Source: Sulfurospirillum sp. (GTDB lineage: Bacteria > Campylobacterota > Campylobacteria > Campylobacterales > QNZT01). From it: DNA of 18,914 nt. The notes under the pieces were generated by a model. It ran no database searches. It saw only the letters and a program-made list of their open reading frames with translations, and was not told where the DNA came from. Position numbers and translations under genes: made by a program. Location: positions 1-18,914 of the forward strand of contig QNZT01000131.1 in assembly GCA_003978455.1 (NCBI GenBank), written 5' to 3'. Shown in pieces: positions 1 through 8,043 of this stretch (positions are counted from its first letter, which is position 1; each line of letters starts with the position of its first letter).

Positions 1-1809
1 CTCTACTATCTGAGTATCAAGTCAAACCGCTACTATGAAGAACTCGCCATGCAAAATGTACTCAGGACAGAGTATCTGCTTCCTGTCCGCGGTGAAATAC
101 GCGACAGAAACGGATCTCTGCTGGCAATCAGCCGCCTTGGTTTCAGTATCGCACTTGCACCGCATCTGAGCACAAAAAAGAACAGGCACAAGCTTCATGA
201 AGCACTCAAGATGATCACACAATACTTCCCTGCGTACAAGCGTGACAAACTGACCAAAATATATCTCAAAAACGACAGTCCCTACAACCATAAACCGATT
301 GTTACCATTCCCTTTCTGCCTTATAAAGAGGTGATACGCTATTTTGTCAAACTGACAAACAACGGCGTCATCGTCATCAAACCCGCTTCAAAACGTTTTT
401 ACCCCAACGGTGAACTGGCATCTCATATCATCGGCTATGTCTCCAAACCCAATCAAAAAGATCTGAAAAACGACGCTGTCGCCAAACGGGTCTCACTGGT
501 AGGCAAAAGCGGTATTGAAAAGTATTACAACAAAGTGCTCGAAGGAGAACTCGGCAAGAAGATACTAAAAGTAACCGCTTCCAACAAAACGATCAGAACA
601 TTGCAGGAGCAAGAGCCGAAAAACCACAATATCGCCCTGACAATCGATATCCGGCTTCAGAAGTTCATCGCCGGAATTTTCGGCAATCAAAGCGGTGCGT
701 TGATCGTTATGAATGCAAAAAACGGTGAGATCCTTGCGGCAGGAAGCTATCCCTCCTACGACATCAACCACTTTGTCCAGGGGATAAGCCAAAAAGAGTG
801 GAAAGCGATGATTACCGATCTCGATCACCCTTTTACAAACAAATTTATCCGCGGCCTCTATCCCCCCGGCTCTTCCACAAAACCGGCAGTTGCACTCAGC
901 TTTTTCAACTCGACTCTTATAGCACCCGAAGAGAGATTTCTCTGTAGCGGCGAGATGGAACTTGGCAGACGTAAATTTCGCTGCTGGAACCAGTGGGGAC
1001 ACGGTGAAACAAATATGACCAAAGCGATTCGTGAGAGTTGCGATATCTACTTTTACAAAGGCGGTCTGCGTGTCGGTATCGATACGATCTCAACAGATCT
1101 CAAACGTTACGGCTTCGGCAGGAAAACCGGTGTCGATCTGCCCGGCGAATTTATCGGTACGGTACCCGACAGAAACTGGAAAGTTCAGAAGTTCGGCGAA
1201 GCCTGGTACCGTGGCGAAACACTCAATACCGTCATCGGACAGGGAAACTTTCTGGTAACACCTTTGCAGATCGCCGTATATACAGCCACTGTCGCCACAG
1301 GAAAAGCCCCGCTGCCCCATTTTCTCAAAGCGATCGACGATATCAATGTCACCTTCCTGCCTGAAAACCTCTTTACCCCGAGAGAAAAAGGTGCGCTTCC
1401 CATGATACGAAACGCGATGTTTGAGGTGTGTAATCATCCAAAAGGTACAGCATACAAACACAATATCTCCGCTGTCACTATGGCAGGAAAGACGGGAACC
1501 TCCCAGGTTATCGGTATTCCACAAAAAGAGAAGAAACGGATGAGTGAAAATGAACTGAAATATTATCAGAAGTCACACGCCTGGTTTACGACATTTGCAC
1601 CGTATGAAAATCCGCAGTATGTCATCACCGCTATCATAGAACATGGCGGACACGGAGGTTCAGCCGCCGGAGAGATGGTATCTCTGGTCTATAACAAACT
1701 GGTCGAACTGGGATATATCGCCCAAAAGTATATCACCCATCCAAACTTTCTGATCCCTGTAGATCAGAACAAAACCGAGCGAGACCGAAAAATACCGGTT
1801 TTGGATTGA
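1..1809 (+). CDS. mrdA: Penicillin-binding protein 2 (peptidoglycan D,D-transpeptidase), 5'-truncated by window edge
   Basis: Class B PBP that cross-links peptidoglycan during cell elongation in the periplasm, as partner of RodA. The reading frame is open from base 1 (LYYLSIKSNRYYEELA precedes the ATG at 49), so the gene starts upstream of the window; only the N-terminal membrane anchor is missing. The family block PVRGEIRDRNG lies near 85-117. The three catalytic motifs are present: SSTK with nucleophile serine codon 871-873, SCD at 1036-1044 (the SxD form typical of PBP2), and KTGT at 1489-1500. The TGA stop is at 1807-1809. The gene is convergent with the next gene, 19 bp away, with no clear terminator between. 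Identity as PBP2 rather than FtsI rests on the SxD motif and the PBP2-like N-terminal block. Confidence 0.95.
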   Translation, partial: LYYLSIKSNRYYEELAMQNVLRTEYLLPVRGEIRDRNGSLLAISRLGFSIALAPHLSTKKNRHKLHEALKMITQYFPAYKRDKLTKIYLKNDSPYNHKPIVTIPFLPYKEVIRYFVKLTNNGVIVIKPASKRFYPNGELASHIIGYVSKPNQKDLKNDAVAKRVSLVGKSGIEKYYNKVLEGELGKKILKVTASNKTIRTLQEQEPKNHNIALTIDIRLQKFIAGIFGNQSGALIVMNAKNGEILAAGSYPSYDINHFVQGISQKEWKAMITDLDHPFTNKFIRGLYPPGSSTKPAVALSFFNSTLIAPEERFLCSGEMELGRRKFRCWNQWGHGETNMTKAIRESCDIYFYKGGLRVGIDTISTDLKRYGFGRKTGVDLPGEFIGTVPDRNWKVQKFGEAWYRGETLNTVIGQGNFLVTPLQIAVYTATVATGKAPLPHFLKAIDDINVTFLPENLFTPREKGALPMIRNAMFEVCNHPKGTAYKHNISAVTMAGKTGTSQVIGIPQKEKKRMSENELKYYQKSHAWFTTFAPYENPQYVITAIIEHGGHGGSAAGEMVSLVYNKLVELGYIAQKYITHPNFLIPVDQNKTERDRKIPVLD

Positions 1810-1828
1810 TTTAAGCGTTACTGATAAT

Positions 1829-4492
1829 TTAAAACTGAAGATCGAACAGCACCCGAAAGTGCTCCGGATCTTTCAAGTCGTCATTTTGCATCCACTCGAA
1901 CGTGACGGGTACAGGCACTTTATGCAAGAAAAGCAGTTCAAATGTCACACCCGCAGCATACTCGTTGAAAGAGAAGCGCTCTTTTTGCCCCTTTAGACTG
2001 AAGTAACGGTATCTTCCATAAAACGCTTCCCTGCGCAGTGAAAGCGGAAAGGAGAAGAAGTAGTGGCTGAAATTCAGCACTTTTTTCACGGAAAGTTCCC
2101 CCTTCAGCGCCTCTTTGGCATATATTTTATACCGCAGTGAAGGCATCTCGAAGCGTGAAGGGTCGCTAAAAGAGGCAAAAGAGCTATCGTCTATCAGGAT
2201 ACCGCGCTCTTTGCTTGCCGCACGGTCGGTATCGCTGCGGGCATAATGCAAATCGATACCGCCATACAACATATCCGCGATATCCCCACTCAGCGTATAT
2301 CGAAATCCAAATGCGTGATCGCCGCGATCTTCTACGCCAAAAAGCTTACCTCTGTGGTAAAGATTTGGATAGAAACTGTCACCGAACTGTTTCACTTTTC
2401 GCACTTCTGCCCCTACACTCAACGGAGACTTGGCATCACGATCCGAATCTAAGTGCAGATTTGCAAAAAGATCTCCGTGCAAATAGGTCTGTGCATACCA
2501 GGGATAGCGTACATAGGCATTGAGACCGAAGCCGCGATCATGTACCTCTGCATCATGAGAGAGTACCCCGTATAGATCTGCTCCAAATCTAAGATCGTAC
2601 GCACTATTATCGTATCCGATACCTGCGATGGTGTCATCATCGTATCGTGAGGTATAGAGTCGCATCCGGTTGCGAACGAGAGGATCGCTGAAAGCGGCAT
2701 TCAGACTGAAGTTGACACTTCCCTTGTCTGATACTTCCACATTTTGGGAAAGCGCGCTGTAGTGCAGATTGTTCCAGGCATGGTAGACGCGCAGCGGTGC
2801 TGCAACGCTACTATTTGTCTCTTCGAGATAATAACGGTCTTCGAAAAAGTATCTGTTCTCATATACGGAAGCTGGTTCAGGCTGTAAGGGTACTTTGACA
2901 AAAGCGATACCGTCAGGACGTACCACCTCCAGCAGAGCATCTTTCTCATCGATAAGCCTTGCATCGACGATATCATCTCCCGGTGTCATACGTACGATAT
3001 TGCCGTCCAAAAAGCGATAGAGTGCAGCACCTTCCCGGCTGTTTGCGATAAAGAGTATACCGCCCGAGCTGTCCACATCTGCCACTTTTCCGTAGTAGCC
3101 GCGATAATGAAACAGCGGTGTGGTGTTGCGGTAGAGCGTACGTGTTTTGCCATGCTGTTTAAAGTAGTAAATATTTCCCGCTATGTCACTCAATACAGAG
3201 GAGTGTACCCTCGCCACAAAAGCGCTTCCCCGATAGAGCTGAAAACCGTCCAGGGAGTTCGGTACATCAAAATAGAGTCTCTGTCCGTCAGGCAAGAGAG
3301 ACTGAATCGCCTGGGAGACTGTACCTGCCAGCAGTTTGCCCTCACGATCAAAAAGCCCGACAGCCACCTTGTCCCGCCGCACACGACCCGATGCGCGCGT
3401 GTAGTAGTGACCGGAAATCTTAAAGGCTTTACCGAAAAGAAAATCTCCCTCCTCTTTGCGTATCGTTTTCGCGTGTTTCGAGAAGTGTACCAGCCGGGGA
3501 GCACTATGATGATCTGATACAAGAAAATAGATCTCATTCTCATCACTGTTCATAGCGACATTGGCTTTTGAGAAGGCGACCTCATCACCCTTCGTTTCAT
3601 GAAATGCCTTGCTTTTTTCAAGCAGCCATCGGTTGTACGCTGCTACCAGAGTTTCAAAATCGGTTCCAAAGTGGCTCTTGCAGACAGCATTGGTAAAAAA
3701 GGGCAACCACTGATCAGAAAAAGCCAGAAAATAGCGATCTGTCTTTTCGATACCGTATTTTTCCGCCAGAAAGAGTTGAAAATAACCGCCGAGTATATAG
3801 TGATGCGTTCTATAAGGGAAAAAGAGATGGTCATTGTAAAGACGTGCCGGCGTGATCAGTCCCGCTTTCGCCTGAGTCAGCGCCAGGGCACGGAAACTGC
3901 CGTTGTAGAGCCTGCCTCCGTTGCCGAAGATGGACTCATTCAGTACGGCATTTCCCTCCAGCATAAAGGAGGACTCCAGAAGATTCGGCAAGGGAAAAAC
4001 CGGTGCAAAATAGAGCCAGCTAACAGGTGTGTTTTTAAATATCCTGTAACTGACTCGGGATAACGGATTGTGTTTGGCATTGAGTTGAAAGTTGTGCGCA
4101 CTTTCATGAAGCATCAACGTTTTCAGCCAGGAAGTCGTGGCAAAATAGTCAGGCAGCAGACTTCCCCCGATAAAATCGATCTGCATATTCAAAGGAACCT
4201 GAGTAGAAAAAGCGTTGGCGATCTGATTTTTGGGAGAAGCCAACCCCTGATAGAGCGTATCATCAAGCCTGTAGTCGAAGAGTTGTTCATACCGGCGTAA
4301 AACCGCCGCTTCATAACCGGAAATCTCAGACGCTTTGTGACGGTACGCTTTTGCGACAATCAGATCGATTTTGTGACCGCCTGTATGCAGATAGGTATCG
4401 TTCGGCTCCACATTTGCACCCCACACCGCAGCCTGCAACAACAGCGCAGATGCTATCAGGGTGCTGCGCGTTGCCCTATTTAAGCGCAGCAA
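1829..4492 (-). CDS. Exported HExxH metallopeptidase-like protein with probable propeller and outer-membrane beta-barrel
   Basis: Unnamed 887-residue protein. Residues 1-26 look like a Sec signal peptide (STLIASALLLQAAVWGA), cleaved near A26. HESAH at 129-133 and a downstream glutamate in LEGNA (E179) match the zinc ligands and catalytic Glu of gluzincin-type metallopeptidases. Residues about 300-560 are rich in short beta-strand/turn repeats, suggesting a propeller. Residues about 570-887 alternate aromatic and polar residues and end in a terminal Phe (LFDLQF), the usual outer-membrane beta-barrel signature. Inference: an outer-membrane protein exposing a peptidase-like domain; substrate unknown. 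The start is TTG, overlapping the end of the antiporter gene by 17 bp; an in-frame stop lies a few codons upstream, so this is the longest possible start, but the ribosome site is weak and a later TTG/CTG start is possible. Likely co-transcribed with ybeY and the antiporter. Confidence 0.72.
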   Translation of the reverse strand: MLRLNRATRSTLIASALLLQAAVWGANVEPNDTYLHTGGHKIDLIVAKAYRHKASEISGYEAAVLRRYEQLFDYRLDDTLYQGLASPKNQIANAFSTQVPLNMQIDFIGGSLLPDYFATTSWLKTLMLHESAHNFQLNAKHNPLSRVSYRIFKNTPVSWLYFAPVFPLPNLLESSFMLEGNAVLNESIFGNGGRLYNGSFRALALTQAKAGLITPARLYNDHLFFPYRTHHYILGGYFQLFLAEKYGIEKTDRYFLAFSDQWLPFFTNAVCKSHFGTDFETLVAAYNRWLLEKSKAFHETKGDEVAFSKANVAMNSDENEIYFLVSDHHSAPRLVHFSKHAKTIRKEEGDFLFGKAFKISGHYYTRASGRVRRDKVAVGLFDREGKLLAGTVSQAIQSLLPDGQRLYFDVPNSLDGFQLYRGSAFVARVHSSVLSDIAGNIYYFKQHGKTRTLYRNTTPLFHYRGYYGKVADVDSSGGILFIANSREGAALYRFLDGNIVRMTPGDDIVDARLIDEKDALLEVVRPDGIAFVKVPLQPEPASVYENRYFFEDRYYLEETNSSVAAPLRVYHAWNNLHYSALSQNVEVSDKGSVNFSLNAAFSDPLVRNRMRLYTSRYDDDTIAGIGYDNSAYDLRFGADLYGVLSHDAEVHDRGFGLNAYVRYPWYAQTYLHGDLFANLHLDSDRDAKSPLSVGAEVRKVKQFGDSFYPNLYHRGKLFGVEDRGDHAFGFRYTLSGDIADMLYGGIDLHYARSDTDRAASKERGILIDDSSFASFSDPSRFEMPSLRYKIYAKEALKGELSVKKVLNFSHYFFSFPLSLRREAFYGRYRYFSLKGQKERFSFNEYAAGVTFELLFLHKVPVPVTFEWMQNDDLKDPEHFRVLFDLQF

Positions 4493-5414
4493 AACTATTT
4501 TCCACTACCAGTGCCATCATCAGTAAAAAGACAATACCTGTCGATCGGTTGTAGAGTTTGTTTGCGGTGACAAATACCAGCATCACGGTCAATATAAGCG
4601 CTGTCATGATATCAAAAGCGTTGGCGGAAAAATCTACTTTCAAAGGATTGACAATCGCGGCAAGACCGATCACCATCGTAAAGTTCGCCACGTTGCTGCC
4701 GATGATATTGCCGATGATCATATCTGCATTGCCCTTTTTCGCCGCCTGAATACTCACGGCAAGCTCCGGCAAACTTGTGCCCATCGCCACCAGCAAAAGA
4801 CCGATGACCCACTCACTCACGCCGAAACTTCTGGCGATCTGCGATGCGCTCTCCACGGCAAAATTGGCGCCGCCTACGACCAGAACAAATCCAACCAGCA
4901 GCAATAGTCCGGTTTTTGTCCAGTCAAACGGCTCTTTTGCCAGATCTTCATCGACCTCCTCCTCGAGGACAAACGAGGCGTTGTTGAACAAAAACATCAG
5001 GTAAGCACCCATCATAGCGACATATACCAACCCTTCAAAACGTGAAATCGTACCGTCATAGCCGACTACCAGGAACACCATGATAGGAAACAGTGCCCAT
5101 GCGCTGTCATCGGCAAACATATCGCGTTTGGGCGTCAGTTTCCGGGCGATCAGAAACGCGACTCCCAGTACCAGCGCGATGTTGAAGATATTGCTGCCGA
5201 TCACGTTGGAAACCGCCAAATCACTTTTATGGTGCATACTCGCGACGATAGAAGCCGCCATCTCCGGAAGGCTCGTCCCCAGAGCCACCACCGTCGCACC
5301 GATCACAAAACTCGATATCTTGTAATGCAATGCTATCTTTTCAGACTCTTCGATAACAAAATCGGCACCGTAAATGAGTGCCGCCATCGACACGATAAAT
5401 ATAATATATTCCAC
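4476..5414 (-). CDS. Calcium/sodium antiporter, CaCA family (YrbG-like)
   Basis: Inner-membrane exchanger of 312 residues with the internal duplication of the CaCA superfamily. Repeat alpha-1 carries ATVVALGTSLPEMAASIVAS followed by SNVIGSNIFNIALVLG; repeat alpha-2 carries LLVAMGTSLPELAVSI followed by GNIIGSNVANFTMVIG. The GTSLPE and GSN motifs form the ion-binding centre in this family. About ten hydrophobic segments fill the protein, and an acidic loop (EEEVDEDLAKE) separates the halves, as in bacterial homologues of this length. The start is GTG at 5414, sharing one base with the ybeY TAG stop (TAGTG), with AAGGA about 9 nt upstream, so translation is probably coupled to ybeY. Family is certain; ion specificity (Ca2+ against Na+ or K+) is inferred. 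Confidence 0.92.
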   Translation of the reverse strand: MEYIIFIVSMAALIYGADFVIEESEKIALHYKISSFVIGATVVALGTSLPEMAASIVASMHHKSDLAVSNVIGSNIFNIALVLGVAFLIARKLTPKRDMFADDSAWALFPIMVFLVVGYDGTISRFEGLVYVAMMGAYLMFLFNNASFVLEEEVDEDLAKEPFDWTKTGLLLLVGFVLVVGGANFAVESASQIARSFGVSEWVIGLLLVAMGTSLPELAVSIQAAKKGNADMIIGNIIGSNVANFTMVIGLAAIVNPLKVDFSANAFDIMTALILTVMLVFVTANKLYNRSTGIVFLLMMALVVENSFAALK

Positions 5415-5830
5415 TAACTATTCCTTAAAATCAAACTTTTCGGCAAATTGAAAGATTCGATGATCTCCCGCTCTTTGCGGCGCATCTCTCCGCTATCTGT
5501 TTCATGATCGTATCCGACCAGATGCAACAATCCGTGAACAAAGAGCAGTGTCAGTTCATCTAACTCACTGTGCCCGAGTTCTTCGGACTTCTCTTTGACT
5601 TTATCGATATTGATCACGATCGTACCCAGCGGCATGAACGGAACATCTTCCAGTGGGAAACTGAGCACATCTGTCGGTTTGTCGATCCCCCGGTATTCCC
5701 GGTTCAGTATCTGTATATCGTCACTGTCGGTCACGATCAGTTCCACATCCTTGTCAGTAAGCAGATCACATACCGCATCAAGTGAAGCGAAATCATACCC
5801 ACTGTTTACCCGATCTTCTGTTAAAATCAT
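5414..5830 (-). CDS. ybeY: Endoribonuclease YbeY (16S rRNA maturation)
   Basis: Zinc-dependent single-strand endoribonuclease acting in 16S rRNA 3'-end processing and late 30S quality control. The UPF0054 signature HGLLHLVGYDHE (H-x3-H-x5-H) supplies the three zinc ligands, and EYRGIDKPTDVLSFP is the conserved block before it. I place the start at ATG 5830-5828 (MILTEDRV): an AAAAGGG ribosome site lies about 6 nt upstream. A TTG start at 5863 in the same frame would add 11 residues but has no comparable site. The resulting 138 residues fit the family. It is the first gene of the minus-strand run ybeY-antiporter-metallopeptidase. Confidence 0.95.
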   Translation of the reverse strand: MILTEDRVNSGYDFASLDAVCDLLTDKDVELIVTDSDDIQILNREYRGIDKPTDVLSFPLEDVPFMPLGTIVINIDKVKEKSEELGHSELDELTLLFVHGLLHLVGYDHETDSGEMRRKEREIIESFNLPKSLILRNS

Positions 5831-5850
5831 ATCATCCCTTTTGTAAAGAG

Positions 5851-5970
5851 ATGATTTTATCAAAAAGAAAAAGAAAATTTACTGATATCATGACCGCAGT
5901 CAACCATACCGCCGCTCTGTTTGGATACACTAAAGACCGTAAAAATCCAAATAAGCGGGGAGCGTTGTGA
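5851..5970 (+). CDS. Possible 39-residue basic small protein, coupled to the cytochrome gene
   Basis: Open frame starting ATG 5851, translating to MILSKRKRKFTDIMTAVNHT and continuing to RKNPNKRGAL. It is strongly basic and lacks a signal peptide. Its TGA stop (5968-5970) overlaps the GTG start of the pentaheme cytochrome as GTGA, the layout of translational coupling. A plus-strand extended -10 (TGTTAAAAT, 5819-5827) lies upstream. Against it: the purine-rich AAAGAG abuts the ATG with no proper spacing, and an internal ATG at 5890 would give only 26 residues. I recognise no family. It may be a true small protein, a leader peptide, or chance. Confidence 0.3.
   Translation: MILSKRKRKFTDIMTAVNHTAALFGYTKDRKNPNKRGAL
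5854..5859 (-). promoter_or_regulatory. Candidate extended -10 box for ybeY
   Basis: Read on the minus strand, TGATAAAAT gives a TG-n extended -10 with hexamer TAAAAT, about 24 nt upstream of the chosen ybeY ATG. No clear -35 was seen, which is common in Campylobacterota sigma-70 promoters. Prediction by eye only. Confidence 0.4.
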
Positions 5971-7097
5971 AATATTTTCTCATTTTTGTATCTTTTGTAC
6001 TTTTTCTTCATGCATCTACGGACAATACCACCTGCAAACGGTGTCATCCAAAAATTTTCAATGAATACCAAAACTCCATGCATAAAAAAGCATCGATTTA
6101 CAACGATCCGGTACATAAAGCGGTCTGGGACAAGCATCCCCTAAAACAGAAAGGCAACTACAAATGTGCCAAATGCCATACACCCGCCGATAAACAGCTG
6201 ATCCAAAACGGCGGTTTGCCGACGCCGAATCCTCAGCAGCTGCGTCATCCGGTTGCATGCCAGACCTGCCATACTATTGAAAATATCGAAAAACATGCCA
6301 AAAGCAATAAAAACATCTACAGCAAAAAACCGAAGATGTTCTTCTCTGCCGATCCCGCACGAAGAGGGGAAAAAGTACTCTTTCATGAAACCAAAAGCTT
6401 TTTCGGTCTCTTTCGCAAAACCGAGGGTTCACCCTATCATGATATCGACTACGGCAATGCACTTTTCTATAACGGAAATGTCTGCATGGGATGCCATGCA
6501 CATAAAGAGAATGCCAAAGGCTTTGCTGTCTGTGATTTTAAAGTGAAACAGGACGATAAGAGCAAACACAACTGTATCAGCTGCCATATGCAAAAAGTCA
6601 AAGGCTCTTATGTCACACTCAAAGATACGCACGTACACGCTTACCACGGCTCCAACATCGTCACCGCTTCTCCCGCAATGCTGGAGAAGTATGTTAAATT
6701 TTCTGTTATTCAGGAGCAGGAAGGGTTTTCCGTAGTGGTTGAAAACGAAGCCAACCATCCCCTCTTCCCGCACCCCCTGCGTCTTGGTGTCCTGAAAGTC
6801 TCCCTGCAACATAACGGTACGCTCACCCCGCTCAAAATGCACTATTTTGTACGTATCATCGGGAAAAACGGAAAACCTTCCTCACCATGGCTTGCAGACA
6901 GTGTCATCAAAGATACTACGATACAGGCACATGAAAAGCGTAAAATCCTCTTTAAGCACCCTTTGGAGAAGGGAGATCATCTCATCGTCACACTCGGATA
7001 CCATATCGTCAATCCGAAAATGGCAAAAAAACTGGGAATCACCGAAGAGCACTATATACGTTTCATACCGTTTAAAAAAGAGAGGTTCGCTTTTTAA
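5967..7097 (+). CDS. Periplasmic pentaheme c-type cytochrome
   Basis: 376 residues with a signal peptide (MKYFLIFVSFVLFLHAS) and five CxxCH haem c sites: CKRCH (23), CAKCH (67), CQTCH (98), CMGCH (173) and CISCH (203). Haem spacing and the neighbouring histidines recall the cytochrome c554/multihaem cytochrome class, which carries electrons in the periplasm. Residues about 230-376 contain no haem site and look like a beta-rich domain (HNGTLTPLKMHYFVRIIGKN, then a stretch of hydrophobic beta-strand pattern). The start is GTG 5967 with GGGGAG about 7 nt upstream. An extra cysteine at C189 lies between haems 4 and 5. Electron donor, acceptor and any catalytic role cannot be told from sequence. 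It stands alone on this strand between ybeY and the DUF234 gene. Confidence 0.88.
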   Translation: MKYFLIFVSFVLFLHASTDNTTCKRCHPKIFNEYQNSMHKKASIYNDPVHKAVWDKHPLKQKGNYKCAKCHTPADKQLIQNGGLPTPNPQQLRHPVACQTCHTIENIEKHAKSNKNIYSKKPKMFFSADPARRGEKVLFHETKSFFGLFRKTEGSPYHDIDYGNALFYNGNVCMGCHAHKENAKGFAVCDFKVKQDDKSKHNCISCHMQKVKGSYVTLKDTHVHAYHGSNIVTASPAMLEKYVKFSVIQEQEGFSVVVENEANHPLFPHPLRLGVLKVSLQHNGTLTPLKMHYFVRIIGKNGKPSSPWLADSVIKDTTIQAHEKRKILFKHPLEKGDHLIVTLGYHIVNPKMAKKLGITEEHYIRFIPFKKERFAF

Positions 7098-7126
7098 AAG
7101 CCTTTATCAAATATTTTTTGTTTATG

Positions 7127-7135
7127 TGATATAAT
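7127..7135 (+). promoter_or_regulatory. Extended -10 promoter for the DUF234-like gene
   Basis: TGATATAAT is a perfect TG-n-TATAAT extended -10, 31 nt before the GTG start at 7166. The predicted transcription start is near 7142. It suggests that the DUF234-like gene is transcribed separately from the cytochrome upstream. Confidence 0.6.
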
Positions 7136-7165
7136 TTATATATTCAAACAAAGACAAAGGTATAA

Positions 7166-8041
7166 GTGCACGCATTTAATCAGGATTTCTCTTATCTCGA
7201 TATCGTAGAACGCATCGGCTATTTTGCCGTATTTGGCGGTTTTTGCGATATCGCTTCTTTACACCGCTACGAAAATCTTCATGAAAACATTATACACAAT
7301 ATCCTCGAACGGTTTGACGAGTGGCAAAGCCATTTTCGCTACACATCGGACAATCTCCTTCAGCATGACCTAGATACCCTGCTCTTTCGCATCGCTGTCG
7401 GTGACCGCAAAAGCCACTCGATCTATAAAAACGACATCAGTCAGCCCCGGGGCAAGGAACTCTACAAACTGTTATATAACCGCGGTATCATCACCAAAGA
7501 GGTGTCACGGGAAAAACCTTTTCCCAAAATACCGGGACATTTTCTGAAAAAGGAACTCAGACGTTATCAGATCGAAGACAAAATCCTCTTTGCCGATAAC
7601 TTTACACGGTTTTGGTTTACATTTATCGTACCTTTTTATGATGAAATCGCAAAAGGTGATTTTCAGGGTGTCCATGCACAACTTGCAGAAAACCTGGACA
7701 AATACATCAGTTTCACCTTTGAAAACCTCTCCAATAAATTGATCCGAAAAGTGTTTACACAAGAGCATATCATAGAGGCGGGAAGTTACTGGGATAAACA
7801 TATCGAACTTGACCTTCTGGCAAAGACAGACGAAGGAACGCTGATCGCTGGAGAGTGCAAGTGGAAAAATCAGCGTATCAGCAAAAATATTCTCAACAAA
7901 CTACAGAAAAAGTGCGAAGTAGCAAATCTGAAGATCGGCTATTTCGCCCTCTTTTCCAAGAGTGGATTTAGCAATGAACTACAAAAGAGCAAAGATCCTA
8001 CTCTTTTGCTTTTTGATCTGAAAGCATTTGAGAGACTCTGA
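7166..8041 (+). CDS. Stand-alone DUF234-like PD-(D/E)xK nuclease-fold protein
   Basis: 291 residues resembling the C-terminal part (DUF234) of archaeal/bacterial STAND-type P-loop ATPases, but with no ATPase domain: there is no Walker A or B motif. Residues about 90-165 hold the winged-helix-like and linker block (ELYKLLYNRGIIT, then FADNFTRFWFTFIVPFYDEI). Residues 175-260 fit a PD-(D/E)xK core: E186 in ISFTFENL, D216 in IELDLLA, and E230-x-K232 in LIAGECKWKN. This predicts a DNA-cleaving or DNA-binding fold. The start is GTG 7166 with AAAGG five nt upstream and its own promoter at 7127-7135. The stop is only 2 bp from the tail of the convergent membrane-protein gene. Function unknown; defence or mobile-element association is speculation. 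Confidence 0.7.
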   Translation: MHAFNQDFSYLDIVERIGYFAVFGGFCDIASLHRYENLHENIIHNILERFDEWQSHFRYTSDNLLQHDLDTLLFRIAVGDRKSHSIYKNDISQPRGKELYKLLYNRGIITKEVSREKPFPKIPGHFLKKELRRYQIEDKILFADNFTRFWFTFIVPFYDEIAKGDFQGVHAQLAENLDKYISFTFENLSNKLIRKVFTQEHIIEAGSYWDKHIELDLLAKTDEGTLIAGECKWKNQRISKNILNKLQKKCEVANLKIGYFALFSKSGFSNELQKSKDPTLLLFDLKAFERL

Positions 8042-8043
8042 TA

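Noticed and set aside
565..1002. Antisense ORFs inside mrdA, pckA, oadA and others
   Set aside because: They lie in shadow frames of well-supported genes and show no family motifs or ribosome sites.
1810..1828. Terminator between mrdA and the outer-membrane protein gene
   Set aside because: Only 19 bp, with no stem-loop or T-run seen.
5831..5863. Longer YbeY from TTG 5863
   Set aside because: The ATG at 5830 has a good ribosome site and better family fit.
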